This document shows positions 29,501 to 39,172 of a stretch of 64,000 nucleotides of DNA, piece by piece (within the stretch, counting starts at the first letter, position 1; every line of letters begins with the position of its first letter). Position numbers and translations under genes: made by a program. The notes below the pieces were generated by a model. The model did not search any database and had not been told where the DNA came from. It worked only from the letters and a program-made list of their open reading frames with translations. The stretch lies in the NCBI RefSeq assembly GCF_021611515.1, contig NZ_CP090960.1:2046001-2110000 (forward strand). The letters are read 5' to 3'. This DNA is from Mariluticola halotolerans (GTDB lineage: Bacteria > Pseudomonadota > Alphaproteobacteria > Rhizobiales > Devosiaceae).

Positions 29501-30034
29501 CGGGCCGCGTCCCTCGAGCCCTTCGGCCATAACCTTATCGCGGGCGGCACGGATCAGTTCAGCCTGCTCACCTTCTTCAATGACGGCAAAGCCAAACGGC
29601 ACCTGCGCTTCAAGCGGGAAGCGATGCAAGACGCTTTCACAAAAGGCGTGGATGGTGTTGATCTTCAAGCCACCTGGGGTTTCGAGTGCGTGACCGAAAA
29701 GGGTGCGGGCCCGCAGCAGCATATCCGCATCGGGCTGCCGTTCATCGATGGCGACGAGAGCCTTGACCAGTTCTGGCTCTTCCATCACCGCCCATTCGCC
29801 GAGACGCAGCGACACACGGCGGCGCATTTCGGCGGCAGCGGCCTTGGTATAGGTCAGGCAGAGCAGGTTCTCGGGCGCAACGCCTGAGAGCAGCAAGCGC
29901 AATACCCGCTCGGTCAGCACATGGGTTTTGCCCGAGCCGGCATTGGCCTCAACCCAGGCGGAGGCCGAGGGATCACCGGCGCGGCGCTGGCTGGCGACAA
30001 TATCGGGTGTGGGGCGGGCGGCGCGTTCGTTCAT
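26600..30034 (-). CDS. addA: Double-strand break repair helicase-nuclease AddA
   Basis: A 1144-residue UvrD-family helicase with a C-terminal RecB-type nuclease. Walker A is ANAGSGKTH (Lys36). Helicase motifs include LLCLTYTKAAAAEM, ILVDESQDTNPEQW, VGDKKQSIYSFQGADP and VMTVHGAKGLEAP. The nuclease motif is VLAVDFKSDAVP near residue 1090. With AddB it resects double-strand ends for RecA-dependent repair, the alphaproteobacterial counterpart of RecBCD. Its ATG overlaps the addB stop. Confidence 0.94.
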   Translation of the reverse strand: MNERAARPTPDIVASQRRAGDPSASAWVEANAGSGKTHVLTERVLRLLLSGVAPENLLCLTYTKAAAAEMRRRVSLRLGEWAVMEEPELVKALVAIDERQPDADMLLRARTLFGHALETPGGLKINTIHAFCESVLHRFPLEAQVPFGFAVIEEGEQAELIRAARDKVMAEGLEGRGPAAPAVATLFNLMSDSQIESAVANAIGAGSDLTPILADRAAAKQHLRHLVGHRQGETMETIRAEIVSGAILPPAHYPDVFAVCQPDPAKSRFEDKLARIDSRNPDPDLILKAFLTADGLVPKGSFPKKDFMQAAGGIGERIRAEAERLAGLVDRMRAARLVARSEALIDVLGSIFDRYKAQKRARALLDFNDLIERMGTLLNDSGARDWVRYKLDANITHILVDESQDTNPEQWAVVRALSDEFFHGAGAVQYPRTLFAVGDKKQSIYSFQGADPRLFSETGRELGARARGVDLVWNDVRLKASFRTLPGVLDAVDKVCATPEIAAALLAEGPLDGHESARTDKGGTVTLWPPVRQENIDLPTDRWPVDKDFLELRNAARIVAERIASAITEWTSTARPLAQRKRAVSPDDVLILVQSRGALFQEIIRALKRAQIPSPGSDRLPVSNHIAVLDLLALADILLNPADDLNLAAVLRSPLFNISEDDLYVLAAGRPKKISLWRALLNADFPEARDAAERLQRWRGRLDFERPFEFFAEVLYADQGLKRFHARLGEEVDDVLAEFLDLALAHERAPQPSLQGFLAAMRKSDISIKRELAEKGSGVRVMTVHGAKGLEAPIVILADAATGPNVQKLGKPVYLVPDAPGPLLIHASSKKDHVAETLTFRDADEANQRAEYWRKLYVGMTRAEDELYVTGMLTKEGKLEGTWYDAMAAALAPESAPCPTPLSDEPGLIFPANCPAPAPVVEKATPAVSARTAYQVPLLPLPVVPEIIHPSTADDSDEAIFGTAAEAVVDAERARKQGIALHALLQHLSRLDPAMREQVAARALDVLLPEYPQHHIALTQKALSILDNPQNTQLFGPQSRAEVPFLAAAEKAGAPKRIAGRIDRLVVTDTHVLAVDFKSDAVPAERPEDIAPGYITQLGLYTLVGKKLFAPRRIDAAIFWTATETLMPIPANLLEDATASFTLV

Positions 30035-33000
30035 TCGCCCTCCTCCCCGTCGGCCAGCGTCCATTCGCCTGTGCGGGCCAGATGATCGTAAGCACCGGTA
30101 TGGCGCTGTTTGGGATTGGGGAAAATCCGCGCGGCCATCGGATGCGTGTCGCTGAGCAGGTAAGCTTCAACCTGCAAGGCCAACCGCCGCACCACTTCGT
30201 CGGTGGCCGAACCGATATCGCGCTCTTTGGCGGTGACAAAACCGCGCGGCACGAATGCCTCCGGCCCTGCGCCGATCTTTATATACGTGAGGGCGCTGGC
30301 ATTGGCCGGACTGACGCCCTCGAACGCGCCCTCCCCGGCCATTGCCGCTTCAAGCAGCAATTGCGGGGCGGTGAAATCGCGCATCGCACCGGCATCGGGC
30401 ACGGCTCCGGTCTTGAAATCGATAATCTCGAGACTGCCATCGGCCAATTGGTCAATCCGGTCGGCCCGGCCGCGCAGGGTAAAAATCTCGCCGGCAACCT
30501 GGAATTGCCACTCGCCCTTCAATTCGGCATGGCGGCGGGCGACGGCTGGGGCCCGGTCGCGCTCAAAGCTCAAGAAACCTTCGGCAGCGGGGCGGAAACG
30601 CTCGCGCCAGAGGGTGCGTCGCTCAGGCAGGGATTCCAGCGCTGCCAGATGTTCATCGGCCAGCGCCATCAGGATATCGAGGGCATCCGGCGCGGCGACA
30701 TCATGGCCGCGTTCGACAAAATCGCCGAAGATCGCATGGATCAGGGTGCCGCGTTCACGGGCGTCCGGATCGTCGCCAAGCGGATCGAGCTGGCGCAGCT
30801 TGAGGACATATTTCGCATAGAGATCGTAAGGGGAGCGCACCAGGGTTTCGATCTCTGTGATCGACAGGCTCCTCGGGCGGGTGGCGGCGGGGGGCGCTGG
30901 GGCCGGACGGGACGATGGCTTTGGCTCGCCGGTAAAGTCGAGGTCGCGCGCCCGCTCAACCCAGACTTGTCCTTTTGCCGCCAGTGCGCCAGCCGCATCT
31001 AAACCTATAAACGCTTCGAAGCGCTGCAACAGGCGCGAGGCGACGGCCGGCGAGGTGCCGACACGCTCGGCGCGGGTGATCAGCACATTGGCATTGCCGA
31101 GCGCCATCTCGAAATCCAGCGCCGCCTGGCCCTGACGCCGTTCGGGTGGCTCCAGCCCGGCGGCAATACGCATGGCGCGGCTGAGCCATGGCCCGGGATC
31201 GGCCGGTTCCGGCCAGACCCCCTCGCTCAGGCCCGCCAGAATAATCAGATCAGGGTTTTGCAAACGGGCCTCGAGTTGGCCCCAAATAGCGATGTCCGGC
31301 CGCGCCGCGCGGGGCGCGCGGACGCTGGCACTTGCCATCAACCCCTCAAGGGCGAGCTCAATGCCATGGGCGGAAAGGCGCGGCCCGCGGCCGGTCTCCG
31401 CTTTCAGCGCATCGAGCCAGTCGCCAAACTGGCGTTGTTCAGGCCAGAGTTCGCCATTGCTGTCGTCGGCAAGAGCGGTGATCGCTTTCATGCTGTCGCC
31501 GAGCGCCTGCGAGAAATCGGCCACGCTGAAAAACCCGGCTTCGAAGAGATTGCATAGCGGCTGAAACGCCCGCTCAAGAGCCTCAAGCAGCGCTGTCACG
31601 CGCAAGCCATCAGCGGCGGTGAGTTCGAGCGGCACGTGATCGATTTGCCTGGCAAGATTGGCTTCAAGCCGGGCACGTAATCCGGCAATGCCGGGCGCGG
31701 GACGCTGGCCGCGCAACAACGCTGCTTCCAGCATATCGGCAACCGTGACCAGTTCGGCACGTTTCAACCCAAGGCCTGTGCGCTTGTTGCGCAGCAAGGC
31801 CATAAGATCGACAGGCGCGAACTGATTGGCCGTCAGCGCCAGGGCCTGCCGGGCAAGACGGCCAATGCGGCTGTGAAACAGTGGCGTGCCGGCGCTGTCA
31901 TCGACTTCGATTTCAAAACGTCCCAGTTCGGCAGCGATGCGGCGCGCCAGATTGCGGTCAGGCGAAATAATGCCGACCGCTTGATGCCGGGCCAATGCAT
32001 CATGCGCCGCCAGCGCAATGGCGCGGGCCTGTTCCTCATCAGTCCGGGCGATTGCAATCGATATGCCTTCGAGCGCTGCGGGCAATGCCGAGGCCAATGC
32101 CGCACGCTGGGCTGCCCAGTCTTTGGTGAAATCGGCCAGAGCCAGAGACTGGCGCACAAGCGTGGTGCGCGCGGCAGGCTGGGATGCCAGTTCCTCAACA
32201 TATTGCGGGCTGGTGCCGAGACGCTTTAAAAGCTGTGCCAGACCATATTGCGGGTGACCGTGGGGGGCGCGCGCGGGATCGATCAGCGCGGCAAAGGCTT
32301 CTCCCTCAAGGGTTGTGTCCAGACCGGGCAGAACCAGCACACCGCGCTCAAGGCGGGATATGGCCTTGAGCAGTTCGGCTGTGGCCGGCACCGAGCCAGT
32401 GGACCCGGCGGCAATTACCGGGCGGTCGCCGAAAATCACCGGCGCGGCACCCGCCTGACGGGCCAGTTCGATATTCCGTCTTGAAGCGCTGTCAATGCCG
32501 CCGAGATCCTCGCGAATGGCGGGCCAGACCTCAAGCGCCAATTGCAGGAATTCCAGTGTCGCCTGCCAGTTGGCGGCCAGGTTTTCGGGCGCGATGTGAC
32601 GCAGATCAGCGGGACTGACATTTTCGATATGGCAATCATCGATCAGCTCGGCGAGCGAATCGGCGAGGTCGAGAATTTCACCGGCGCTGGGCGGCGTTGA
32701 AAAGCCGGAGAGGCCGGGAATTTCACCCTGCTTTTTTACCCAGGCCTCGACCAGTTGCGCGAGGGTGAGCTTGCGGCGCAGGGACGTGATTGCTTTGGGG
32801 ATCGGCGGGGCTTCGAAGGGTGGGAGAAAGGGTTCTTCTTCCTCGGGCGCACCGCCAAAGGTGCGAATATCGGGCAGAAGCGCTGCTCCCCCCAGACGTT
32901 CGGCAAAGGCTTCCGCCAACACCAGCCGGGCGCGGCGGGTGGGCAGGATGATGGTCACATCGCTCAAGCCGAACGGGGTTGAGGCGTCCCATCCGCCCAG

Positions 33001-33084
33001 CAGTGTACCATCGCACACCCGTTCCACAAGTGTTTTGAGAAATGGGGCATGCGGGGCAATGGAGAACAGGTTCTGCCGGCTCAT
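30031..33084 (-). CDS. addB: Double-strand break repair protein AddB (alphaproteobacterial type)
   Basis: A 1017-residue partner of AddA. The N-terminal half has a degenerate helicase fold without a Walker A motif. The C-terminal RecB-like nuclease has LEIIDFKTGAVP near residue 875. The four cysteines that hold an iron-sulfur cluster around the nuclease in Bacillus AddB are not seen; the equivalent region reads VRSPYDLYAKY and the tail has no cysteine. Start overlaps the upstream gene's stop, and the stop overlaps addA (ATGA both times), so the three are translationally coupled. Confidence 0.92.
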   Translation of the reverse strand: MSRQNLFSIAPHAPFLKTLVERVCDGTLLGGWDASTPFGLSDVTIILPTRRARLVLAEAFAERLGGAALLPDIRTFGGAPEEEEPFLPPFEAPPIPKAITSLRRKLTLAQLVEAWVKKQGEIPGLSGFSTPPSAGEILDLADSLAELIDDCHIENVSPADLRHIAPENLAANWQATLEFLQLALEVWPAIREDLGGIDSASRRNIELARQAGAAPVIFGDRPVIAAGSTGSVPATAELLKAISRLERGVLVLPGLDTTLEGEAFAALIDPARAPHGHPQYGLAQLLKRLGTSPQYVEELASQPAARTTLVRQSLALADFTKDWAAQRAALASALPAALEGISIAIARTDEEQARAIALAAHDALARHQAVGIISPDRNLARRIAAELGRFEIEVDDSAGTPLFHSRIGRLARQALALTANQFAPVDLMALLRNKRTGLGLKRAELVTVADMLEAALLRGQRPAPGIAGLRARLEANLARQIDHVPLELTAADGLRVTALLEALERAFQPLCNLFEAGFFSVADFSQALGDSMKAITALADDSNGELWPEQRQFGDWLDALKAETGRGPRLSAHGIELALEGLMASASVRAPRAARPDIAIWGQLEARLQNPDLIILAGLSEGVWPEPADPGPWLSRAMRIAAGLEPPERRQGQAALDFEMALGNANVLITRAERVGTSPAVASRLLQRFEAFIGLDAAGALAAKGQVWVERARDLDFTGEPKPSSRPAPAPPAATRPRSLSITEIETLVRSPYDLYAKYVLKLRQLDPLGDDPDARERGTLIHAIFGDFVERGHDVAAPDALDILMALADEHLAALESLPERRTLWRERFRPAAEGFLSFERDRAPAVARRHAELKGEWQFQVAGEIFTLRGRADRIDQLADGSLEIIDFKTGAVPDAGAMRDFTAPQLLLEAAMAGEGAFEGVSPANASALTYIKIGAGPEAFVPRGFVTAKERDIGSATDEVVRRLALQVEAYLLSDTHPMAARIFPNPKQRHTGAYDHLARTGEWTLADGEEGE

Positions 33085-33806
33085 TTGTGCCGGTCCCGCA
33101 ACATGGTGTCGATTTCGTCCAGGGCTTCAGGATCGCCTGCATGCAACCAGGGGGCATTAAGCAGAACACCGTGCAGACGACCCAGATCACCAGCTTTATA
33201 GAACAGATCAACCAGAGAGAACGGCCCATCAGGCGTGTCGGCGAACAGGCTGCGCCGGATCAGCGCCACACCGGTGTAGATGACGGGCATGCCGCGATCA
33301 TTGGTGATCTTTTTGTCGGGAGCCAGACAAAAGTCGTGACTGCGGCGAAAGCCGAGCGCACGGGCCGGATGGGCGCAGAGCAAGACAATATCGCTCTCTT
33401 TTGAGAATTGCTGTTGCAAACGCGCAAGCGGCTTGTCGTCGCCCGTGGGCCAGAAAGCGTCGGCATTGGCAATCAGCACCGGATCGCTGTCGAGCAGCGC
33501 GAGCGCCTTTTTGACGCCACCGCCCGTGTCGAGTGGTTGGTCAGGCTCTTCGGAAAGCTGGAATTCGGCGAGCGGAAAGCGGCGCTGGAGTTCAGCAACA
33601 TGCGCTGCAATCTGATCGGCATGGTAGTGGGCGTTGACGGCGAAGCGGTTGCAGCCCTCGGCCATGCAATTTGAGATGACATGATCGATCAACGGACGCC
33701 GCCCGGCTTCCAGCAAGGGTTTAGGCGTGGTCTCGGTCAATGGCAGCATGCGCCGGCCAAAGCCGGCAGCCAAAACGACTACATCTGGATTCTTTGTCTC
33801 GCTCAT
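33081..33806 (-). CDS. murU: MurU-like nucleotidyltransferase
   Basis: A 241-residue sugar-phosphate nucleotidyltransferase. The N-terminal signature is LAAGFGRRMLPLTETTPKPLL (start of the family), with TGGGVKKAL and a metal-binding Asp in LIANADAFWP. The family includes MurU, which converts MurNAc-1-phosphate to UDP-MurNAc in peptidoglycan recycling, and mannose-1-phosphate guanylyltransferases. The usual neighbour kinase AmgK, normally encoded between tsaE and this gene, is absent here: only 41 bases separate it from tsaE. Confidence 0.82.
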   Translation of the reverse strand: MSETKNPDVVVLAAGFGRRMLPLTETTPKPLLEAGRRPLIDHVISNCMAEGCNRFAVNAHYHADQIAAHVAELQRRFPLAEFQLSEEPDQPLDTGGGVKKALALLDSDPVLIANADAFWPTGDDKPLARLQQQFSKESDIVLLCAHPARALGFRRSHDFCLAPDKKITNDRGMPVIYTGVALIRRSLFADTPDGPFSLVDLFYKAGDLGRLHGVLLNAPWLHAGDPEALDEIDTMLRDRHK

Positions 33807-33847
33807 TGCGGAAGATGAAAGCCCGAGGGACAGGTCAAAGTCCAGCC

Positions 33848-34339
33848 CTAGTTGGCGCTTGAGGTGGGTAATCCCGCCTTGTCGGCCTGTGCCGCCAGCT
33901 GGCGCGCAGTGCCGGTAATCGTGATTGCGGCAATGCGGCCATCGCTGTTGGGGCCCAAAGCCAGATTGATGACGATTGCCGCCTTGTCATTCAGCTCGGG
34001 CGCACGCTCGGGCCATTCGACCAGAACAATGGCATCGGTGTCATCAAGAATACCAAGTTCATCGATCTCCCGCGCATCGGCCAGCCGGTAGAGATCGGCA
34101 TGCAGAATGGCCTGTTGCCCGGCCTCGTAAGGTTGCACAAGGGCAAAGCTTGGCGAGGGTACGTCGAGCGCGGGGTCCCCCGTCAGGGCGCGGATGGTGG
34201 CGCGGGCCAGGGCAGTTTTACCCGCCCCCAGCTCTCCGTTGAGCAACACGATATCGCCCGGGCGCAGGTTATCGGCCAGAAGCGCGCCGAGCCTTGCAGT
34301 GTCCGCGTCATTGGAGAGAAACAGGGAGAGATATTCCAT
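33848..34339 (-). CDS. tsaE: tRNA threonylcarbamoyladenosine biosynthesis ATPase TsaE
   Basis: A 163-residue P-loop ATPase with Walker A GELGAGKT (35-42) and the family motif SPSFALVQPYE. TsaE helps TsaB and TsaD place the t6A modification at A37 of ANN-decoding tRNAs. Strand HADLYRLAD and LVEWPERAPE are conserved. ATG 34339 is chosen; it lies ten bases after the divL-like stop, so both are in one transcript. Confidence 0.93.
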   Translation of the reverse strand: MEYLSLFLSNDADTARLGALLADNLRPGDIVLLNGELGAGKTALARATIRALTGDPALDVPSPSFALVQPYEAGQQAILHADLYRLADAREIDELGILDDTDAIVLVEWPERAPELNDKAAIVINLALGPNSDGRIAAITITGTARQLAAQADKAGLPTSSAN

Positions 34340-34349
34340 GGCGCCTGAC

Positions 34350-36818
34350 CTATTCAGCAGCGCTGACAGCTTCGGCGGGGTTGGCAGGGATGGAGACAAT
34401 CACCCGGGTGCCGCGCGGTTCACGCCGCTCCAGCGCAATGGTGCCGCCATGCAGGCTGACAAAGGTTTTGACAATCGCCAGCCCGAGGCCCGCACCGCGC
34501 TGACGCCCTTCAGCGGAACGCCCTTCAAAGCGCTGGAACATGGCAGCTTTCAACTCGTCGGAAATCCCCACGCCTTCGTCCTCAATGGTGAAGACAATGC
34601 GCCCGGCTCTGTCGGAAACACTCAAACGCACTTCGGCACCGGGTGCGGAATAACGGGCAGCATTGGACAAGAGGTTATAGAGGACCTGAACGATGCGGGT
34701 GCCATCGGCAACAAATTCGGGCAGATCATCCGCGATATCGATAATCAGATTGGGCGGGGTTTCGCTGCCCGCGGCCGTCAGCGTGCCGGCGAGCCCGGCG
34801 CGGGCCCGGTCGACAAGGGTCTGGATATCCTGCCGTTCGAGCCGCAATTCGGCGACACCGGCGTCTGCCGTGGCCAGATCGAGAATATTGTCGATCAGGA
34901 TGCCAAGGGTCTGGGACGAGGCGCGGATATAATCGGTATAGGCGCGCTGCTTGTCGTTAAGTTCACCGACTGTGCCTGAGGCCAGGAGGTCAGCAAAGCC
35001 GATGATATTGGTCAGCGGCGAACGCAATTCGTAGGAAACGTTCTGCACGAAGGCGTCTTTCAGCCGGTCAGCGGTGACCAGGGCGTCATTGCGCTCCTTG
35101 AGCACACGCTGGTAATTGGCGCTTTCGGTGACATCGACAAAGGTCATCATGGTCTGCCCGTCGGGCAGCCGGGTTGCGGCATAATCGATCATGCGCCCAT
35201 CGGCCCGGGTGACCCGGCCGGAGCGGTCGGTGCGGGCGGGATTGAGATCGATGATATTCTGCTTGAGATCCGCCCAGATGGTTGCGCCATCCTCGGGCAT
35301 GGCGCGCGCGCAGGCCTCGGCGATTTGATCGATATGCGGATGCCGGCCCAGTTCGTTCATGGGCAGCTTCCACAGCGACGAAAGCCGGGGATTGTGCAGG
35401 GTCAGGCGGCCATTGGTGCCAAACACCGCGACACCTTCGCTGAGCGCGCCAAGGGTTTCGCTTTGCACATGGATGAGTGCGTTATAGCGGCTCTCGAGCG
35501 CCAGTTGCTCGGTGATATTTTCAAAAATGTAGATGACGCCGTCATTGGTGGGGACCGAAACGGCATTGAGGGTACGCCCGTCGGGCAGATACCACGGCTC
35601 TTCACGCGGGGCGGTGAGATTATAGGACTTGAGATGCCGTGCACGCCATGCCCGATAATCGGCTTCGCTGGGCAATTGCCCCTGGGTACGCAAACGGTCG
35701 AGAATGGCGGATTCGTCAACGCCGGATTTGAGCCATTTGGGATCGAGTTCCCAGAACGCACAATAGGCCTTGTTGAAATGGCGCAGCTTCCGGCCCTTGT
35801 CGAAAATCGCGATCGGGGTGGCGATGGCATCGATAATACCGGCGCTGCTGCCAAACTCCGCTTCAACGGGCGGGCTGGTTTCCTGCACGTCCTGGCGGGC
35901 CCGCAACAGGCCTGCTGTGCCATTTTCAACCGAGAATAGCACCAGATCATAAGTGCCGAGCGCGGGCAGGACATTGGCGAGATCGAGCACACCGGGGGTG
36001 GCGGCGAATTCGCGCTGCTGCATATCTATTTCGGCAGCGGTGAACAGTTCGGGCACATCGCCTGCCCGGCTTTTATGCCCCAGACTTTCGGCCAGTTTCC
36101 AATAGGCTGCATTGGCATGGACAAGCTCGCCGCGCGGGCTGCGCACCCAGGCAGGGCTGGGCAGCAGGTCGAGAATGGTTTCGGTATCCAGCACATCGCG
36201 CGGCGGGATTGCATCGGTCAGCTGAAGACTTTTTTCCGGCTGGGCGGTGGCCGGACGCACCCGCAGGATGGCGGCGCCGCCCAGTACACGACCGGAAATG
36301 CGCACCAGCCGTCCCGACAGGGCCACTGCGCTCAGATCAAAGCTGCGCGCGGCCGTTTTGAGACTGGAGAGATGGCGGGTCAATTCTGCGCCGTCGCTGG
36401 GTGTCAGCCATTTGCGGAAATCGGCGACAGCTTCATTGTCCTGGGCGCGCGGCAGGACAATATCGGGCTGGCCGTAAATGGCGGGAGCGGTATTGGCGTC
36501 ACGCCAGATCAGGGTCAGCTCGTTCAGACCATCGAGAATAGCTGTCGACAAATCCAACTCAGCGCGCATTTCGGCCATTTGCTGATAGGCCTGATCGACC
36601 GCCTCATCACTGTAGCGCCGGGAGCGGCGCACCATATAGCTGGCCAGCAGGCCGAAACCCAACGCTCCGATGGCGATGGCGACCGGTGCCGCATCGGTTA
36701 TGCCCGCTGATGATATCGGCGCTGAAAGCGCAGGCGTGGCTGCGAGAATGGCCAGGGGTGCTGCCTGAATCATTACGAATCCCCGACGATTCCGGAATCT
36801 TTCCGGTCGCATGCCCAT
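34350..36818 (-). CDS. divL: DivL-like atypical sensor kinase (Tyr at the phospho-acceptor site)
   Basis: An 822-residue membrane protein. A hydrophobic N-terminus (about 16-35 and 45-63) is followed by a long array of PAS-like domains and a histidine kinase core. In the H-box, where ordinary kinases have His, this one has Tyr596 (VSYELRSPL). The ATPase domain is well preserved (LLSNAARYS, DEGVGI, GAGLGLAIV). This Tyr substitution and domain plan define DivL, the Caulobacter cell-fate regulator that binds DivK and controls CckA and thereby CtrA. Its position beside tsaE is also shared. It probably signals by binding rather than by normal phosphotransfer. Confidence 0.87.
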   Translation of the reverse strand: MGMRPERFRNRRGFVMIQAAPLAILAATPALSAPISSAGITDAAPVAIAIGALGFGLLASYMVRRSRRYSDEAVDQAYQQMAEMRAELDLSTAILDGLNELTLIWRDANTAPAIYGQPDIVLPRAQDNEAVADFRKWLTPSDGAELTRHLSSLKTAARSFDLSAVALSGRLVRISGRVLGGAAILRVRPATAQPEKSLQLTDAIPPRDVLDTETILDLLPSPAWVRSPRGELVHANAAYWKLAESLGHKSRAGDVPELFTAAEIDMQQREFAATPGVLDLANVLPALGTYDLVLFSVENGTAGLLRARQDVQETSPPVEAEFGSSAGIIDAIATPIAIFDKGRKLRHFNKAYCAFWELDPKWLKSGVDESAILDRLRTQGQLPSEADYRAWRARHLKSYNLTAPREEPWYLPDGRTLNAVSVPTNDGVIYIFENITEQLALESRYNALIHVQSETLGALSEGVAVFGTNGRLTLHNPRLSSLWKLPMNELGRHPHIDQIAEACARAMPEDGATIWADLKQNIIDLNPARTDRSGRVTRADGRMIDYAATRLPDGQTMMTFVDVTESANYQRVLKERNDALVTADRLKDAFVQNVSYELRSPLTNIIGFADLLASGTVGELNDKQRAYTDYIRASSQTLGILIDNILDLATADAGVAELRLERQDIQTLVDRARAGLAGTLTAAGSETPPNLIIDIADDLPEFVADGTRIVQVLYNLLSNAARYSAPGAEVRLSVSDRAGRIVFTIEDEGVGISDELKAAMFQRFEGRSAEGRQRGAGLGLAIVKTFVSLHGGTIALERREPRGTRVIVSIPANPAEAVSAAE

Positions 36819-37162
36819 GTCTCTTTCTTAAATGCCGCCGCATGGGTGCCCACAGGAGGGACACCCGAATCACTTACAAGATAGCGGGCAGTGGAATCCG
36901 GCGACAAGGGGCAATTTGTCAGGCTGTGGATGTATCGCCTGAGGGTGTGCCTTGACAGGCACATGCAGGGCGAGCGGCGTTGAATCGCTTTCGACATATT
37001 CTGTCAGTCTGCAAGACGACCGCTGCATTAAAAAATCCGCGCCTTTGGCGGGCGCGGATTTCAACAAGTTCATCTCTGGGCAGGTGAAGACCCGAGATGT
37101 ATTTGCTCATTCGAATATAGCGCAACTGCCCGGAGACAATGGCGATATCTCGAAGGGCTAAA
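36819..37162. other. Intergenic region between divL-like gene and ahcY
   Basis: 344 bases without a gene. It contains the ahcY terminator (37030-37061), a small hairpin GTGCC-TTGACA-GGCAC (36947-36962), another GGGTG...CACCC (36844-36866), and three GAATC sites (36867, 36894, 36982), which are CcrM methylation targets in alphaproteobacteria. The left part should hold the divL-like promoter, but no convincing -35/-10 pair was identified. Confidence 0.6.
37030..37061 (-). terminator. Rho-independent terminator of the chvI-to-ahcY strand
   Basis: AAATCCGCGCC (37033-37043) pairs perfectly with GGCGCGGATTT (37051-37061). Read on the minus strand the stem is followed by T6 (complement of 37030-37035). 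It lies about 100 bases after the ahcY stop. Confidence 0.88.
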
Positions 37163-38566
<1,404 letters not shown>

Positions 38567-38636
38567 TGCCGGTCTCCGGTATCCGTTTCATTCGCTGGCG
38601 CGACTTATACGCGGGCCGGGCGCAGCATTCAACAAT

Positions 38637-38658
38637 GATATAAAGAAATGTTTATATC
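38637..38658 (-). promoter_or_regulatory. Candidate operator upstream of ahcY (SahR-like)
   Basis: GATATAAA (38637-38644) and TTTATATC (38651-38658) form a perfect 8-bp inverted repeat around GAAATG, giving an ATATAAA-N6-TTTATAT site. It overlaps the stop of the upstream DUF2937 gene. AT-rich palindromes of this look are reported upstream of SAM-cycle genes in alphaproteobacteria and assigned to ArsR-family SahR; the assignment here is from memory and unverified. Confidence 0.5.
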
Positions 38659-39158
38659 CGTCGACCCCATGTCCGGCGTTGCCGCCGGCGGCGGAAAGGC
38701 AGGGTCAGGAGGCTGACAAGGCTGTAGCCGCCCAGAATGCCTATGCCAGAAAGCGCAATACCCTCGGGGGTGACGGGAACGGCGGGTTCATAGTTTTCCC
38801 AGGCGCGGGCGGCAATCTGGGCATCGTAGAATTCGGCCATGCCTGAGAGTTTTTCAATCGGTCCGGCGTTCTGCACCCGGACCAGGTGCTGGCTCAGGCG
38901 TTCATAGCGCGCAATGGTTGCCTCCATATCGGCGCCGCGCCCGACAATGAAGGTGTCGGTATTGGCCTCATAGCGATCGAGCGCCTGTTCCCTGTCGAGA
39001 CCTTCGCGGGCGGCATCAGCATCAAAATCCGTGACGATGATCCGCAGTTCATCAACGGCACCGCCCAGACGCTGCTCATATTGCTGGGAGAATTCGGGAA
39101 ACTGGGAAAGCGTCAGCCCAAGCCCCACGCCGCCAATTACACCGAGTGTCCGCCGCAT
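38652..39158 (-). CDS. DUF2937 family membrane protein
   Basis: A 168-residue protein starting MRRTLGVIGGVGLGLTLSQFPEFSQQYEQRL, whose first part is the hallmark of DUF2937. It has an N-terminal hydrophobic segment, a helical probably periplasmic middle (about 25-125) and a C-terminal transmembrane segment (about 133-152), ending in a strongly basic tail (FRRRRQRR). Function unknown; it resides in the HPr-EIIA-HprK-ChvGI run, so an envelope or PTS connection is conceivable. It starts 14 bases after the HPr gene. Confidence 0.8.
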   Translation of the reverse strand: MRRTLGVIGGVGLGLTLSQFPEFSQQYEQRLGGAVDELRIIVTDFDADAAREGLDREQALDRYEANTDTFIVGRGADMEATIARYERLSQHLVRVQNAGPIEKLSGMAEFYDAQIAARAWENYEPAVPVTPEGIALSGIGILGGYSLVSLLTLPFRRRRQRRTWGRRI

Positions 39159-39172
39159 GAGCCGCCCCTCTC

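Noticed and set aside
28202-29887. A 561-codon open frame antisense to addA
   Set aside because: Lies wholly inside addA, whose helicase motifs are intact; no recognisable domain or start signal.
34350-36818. Tyr596 as a sequencing error in an ordinary histidine kinase
   Set aside because: The PAS-rich layout and location beside tsaE match DivL, in which Tyr at this position is the normal state.
38567-38650. SAH riboswitch upstream of ahcY
   Set aside because: The 85-base leader shows no recognisable riboswitch core by eye; the AT-rich palindrome fits protein control better.
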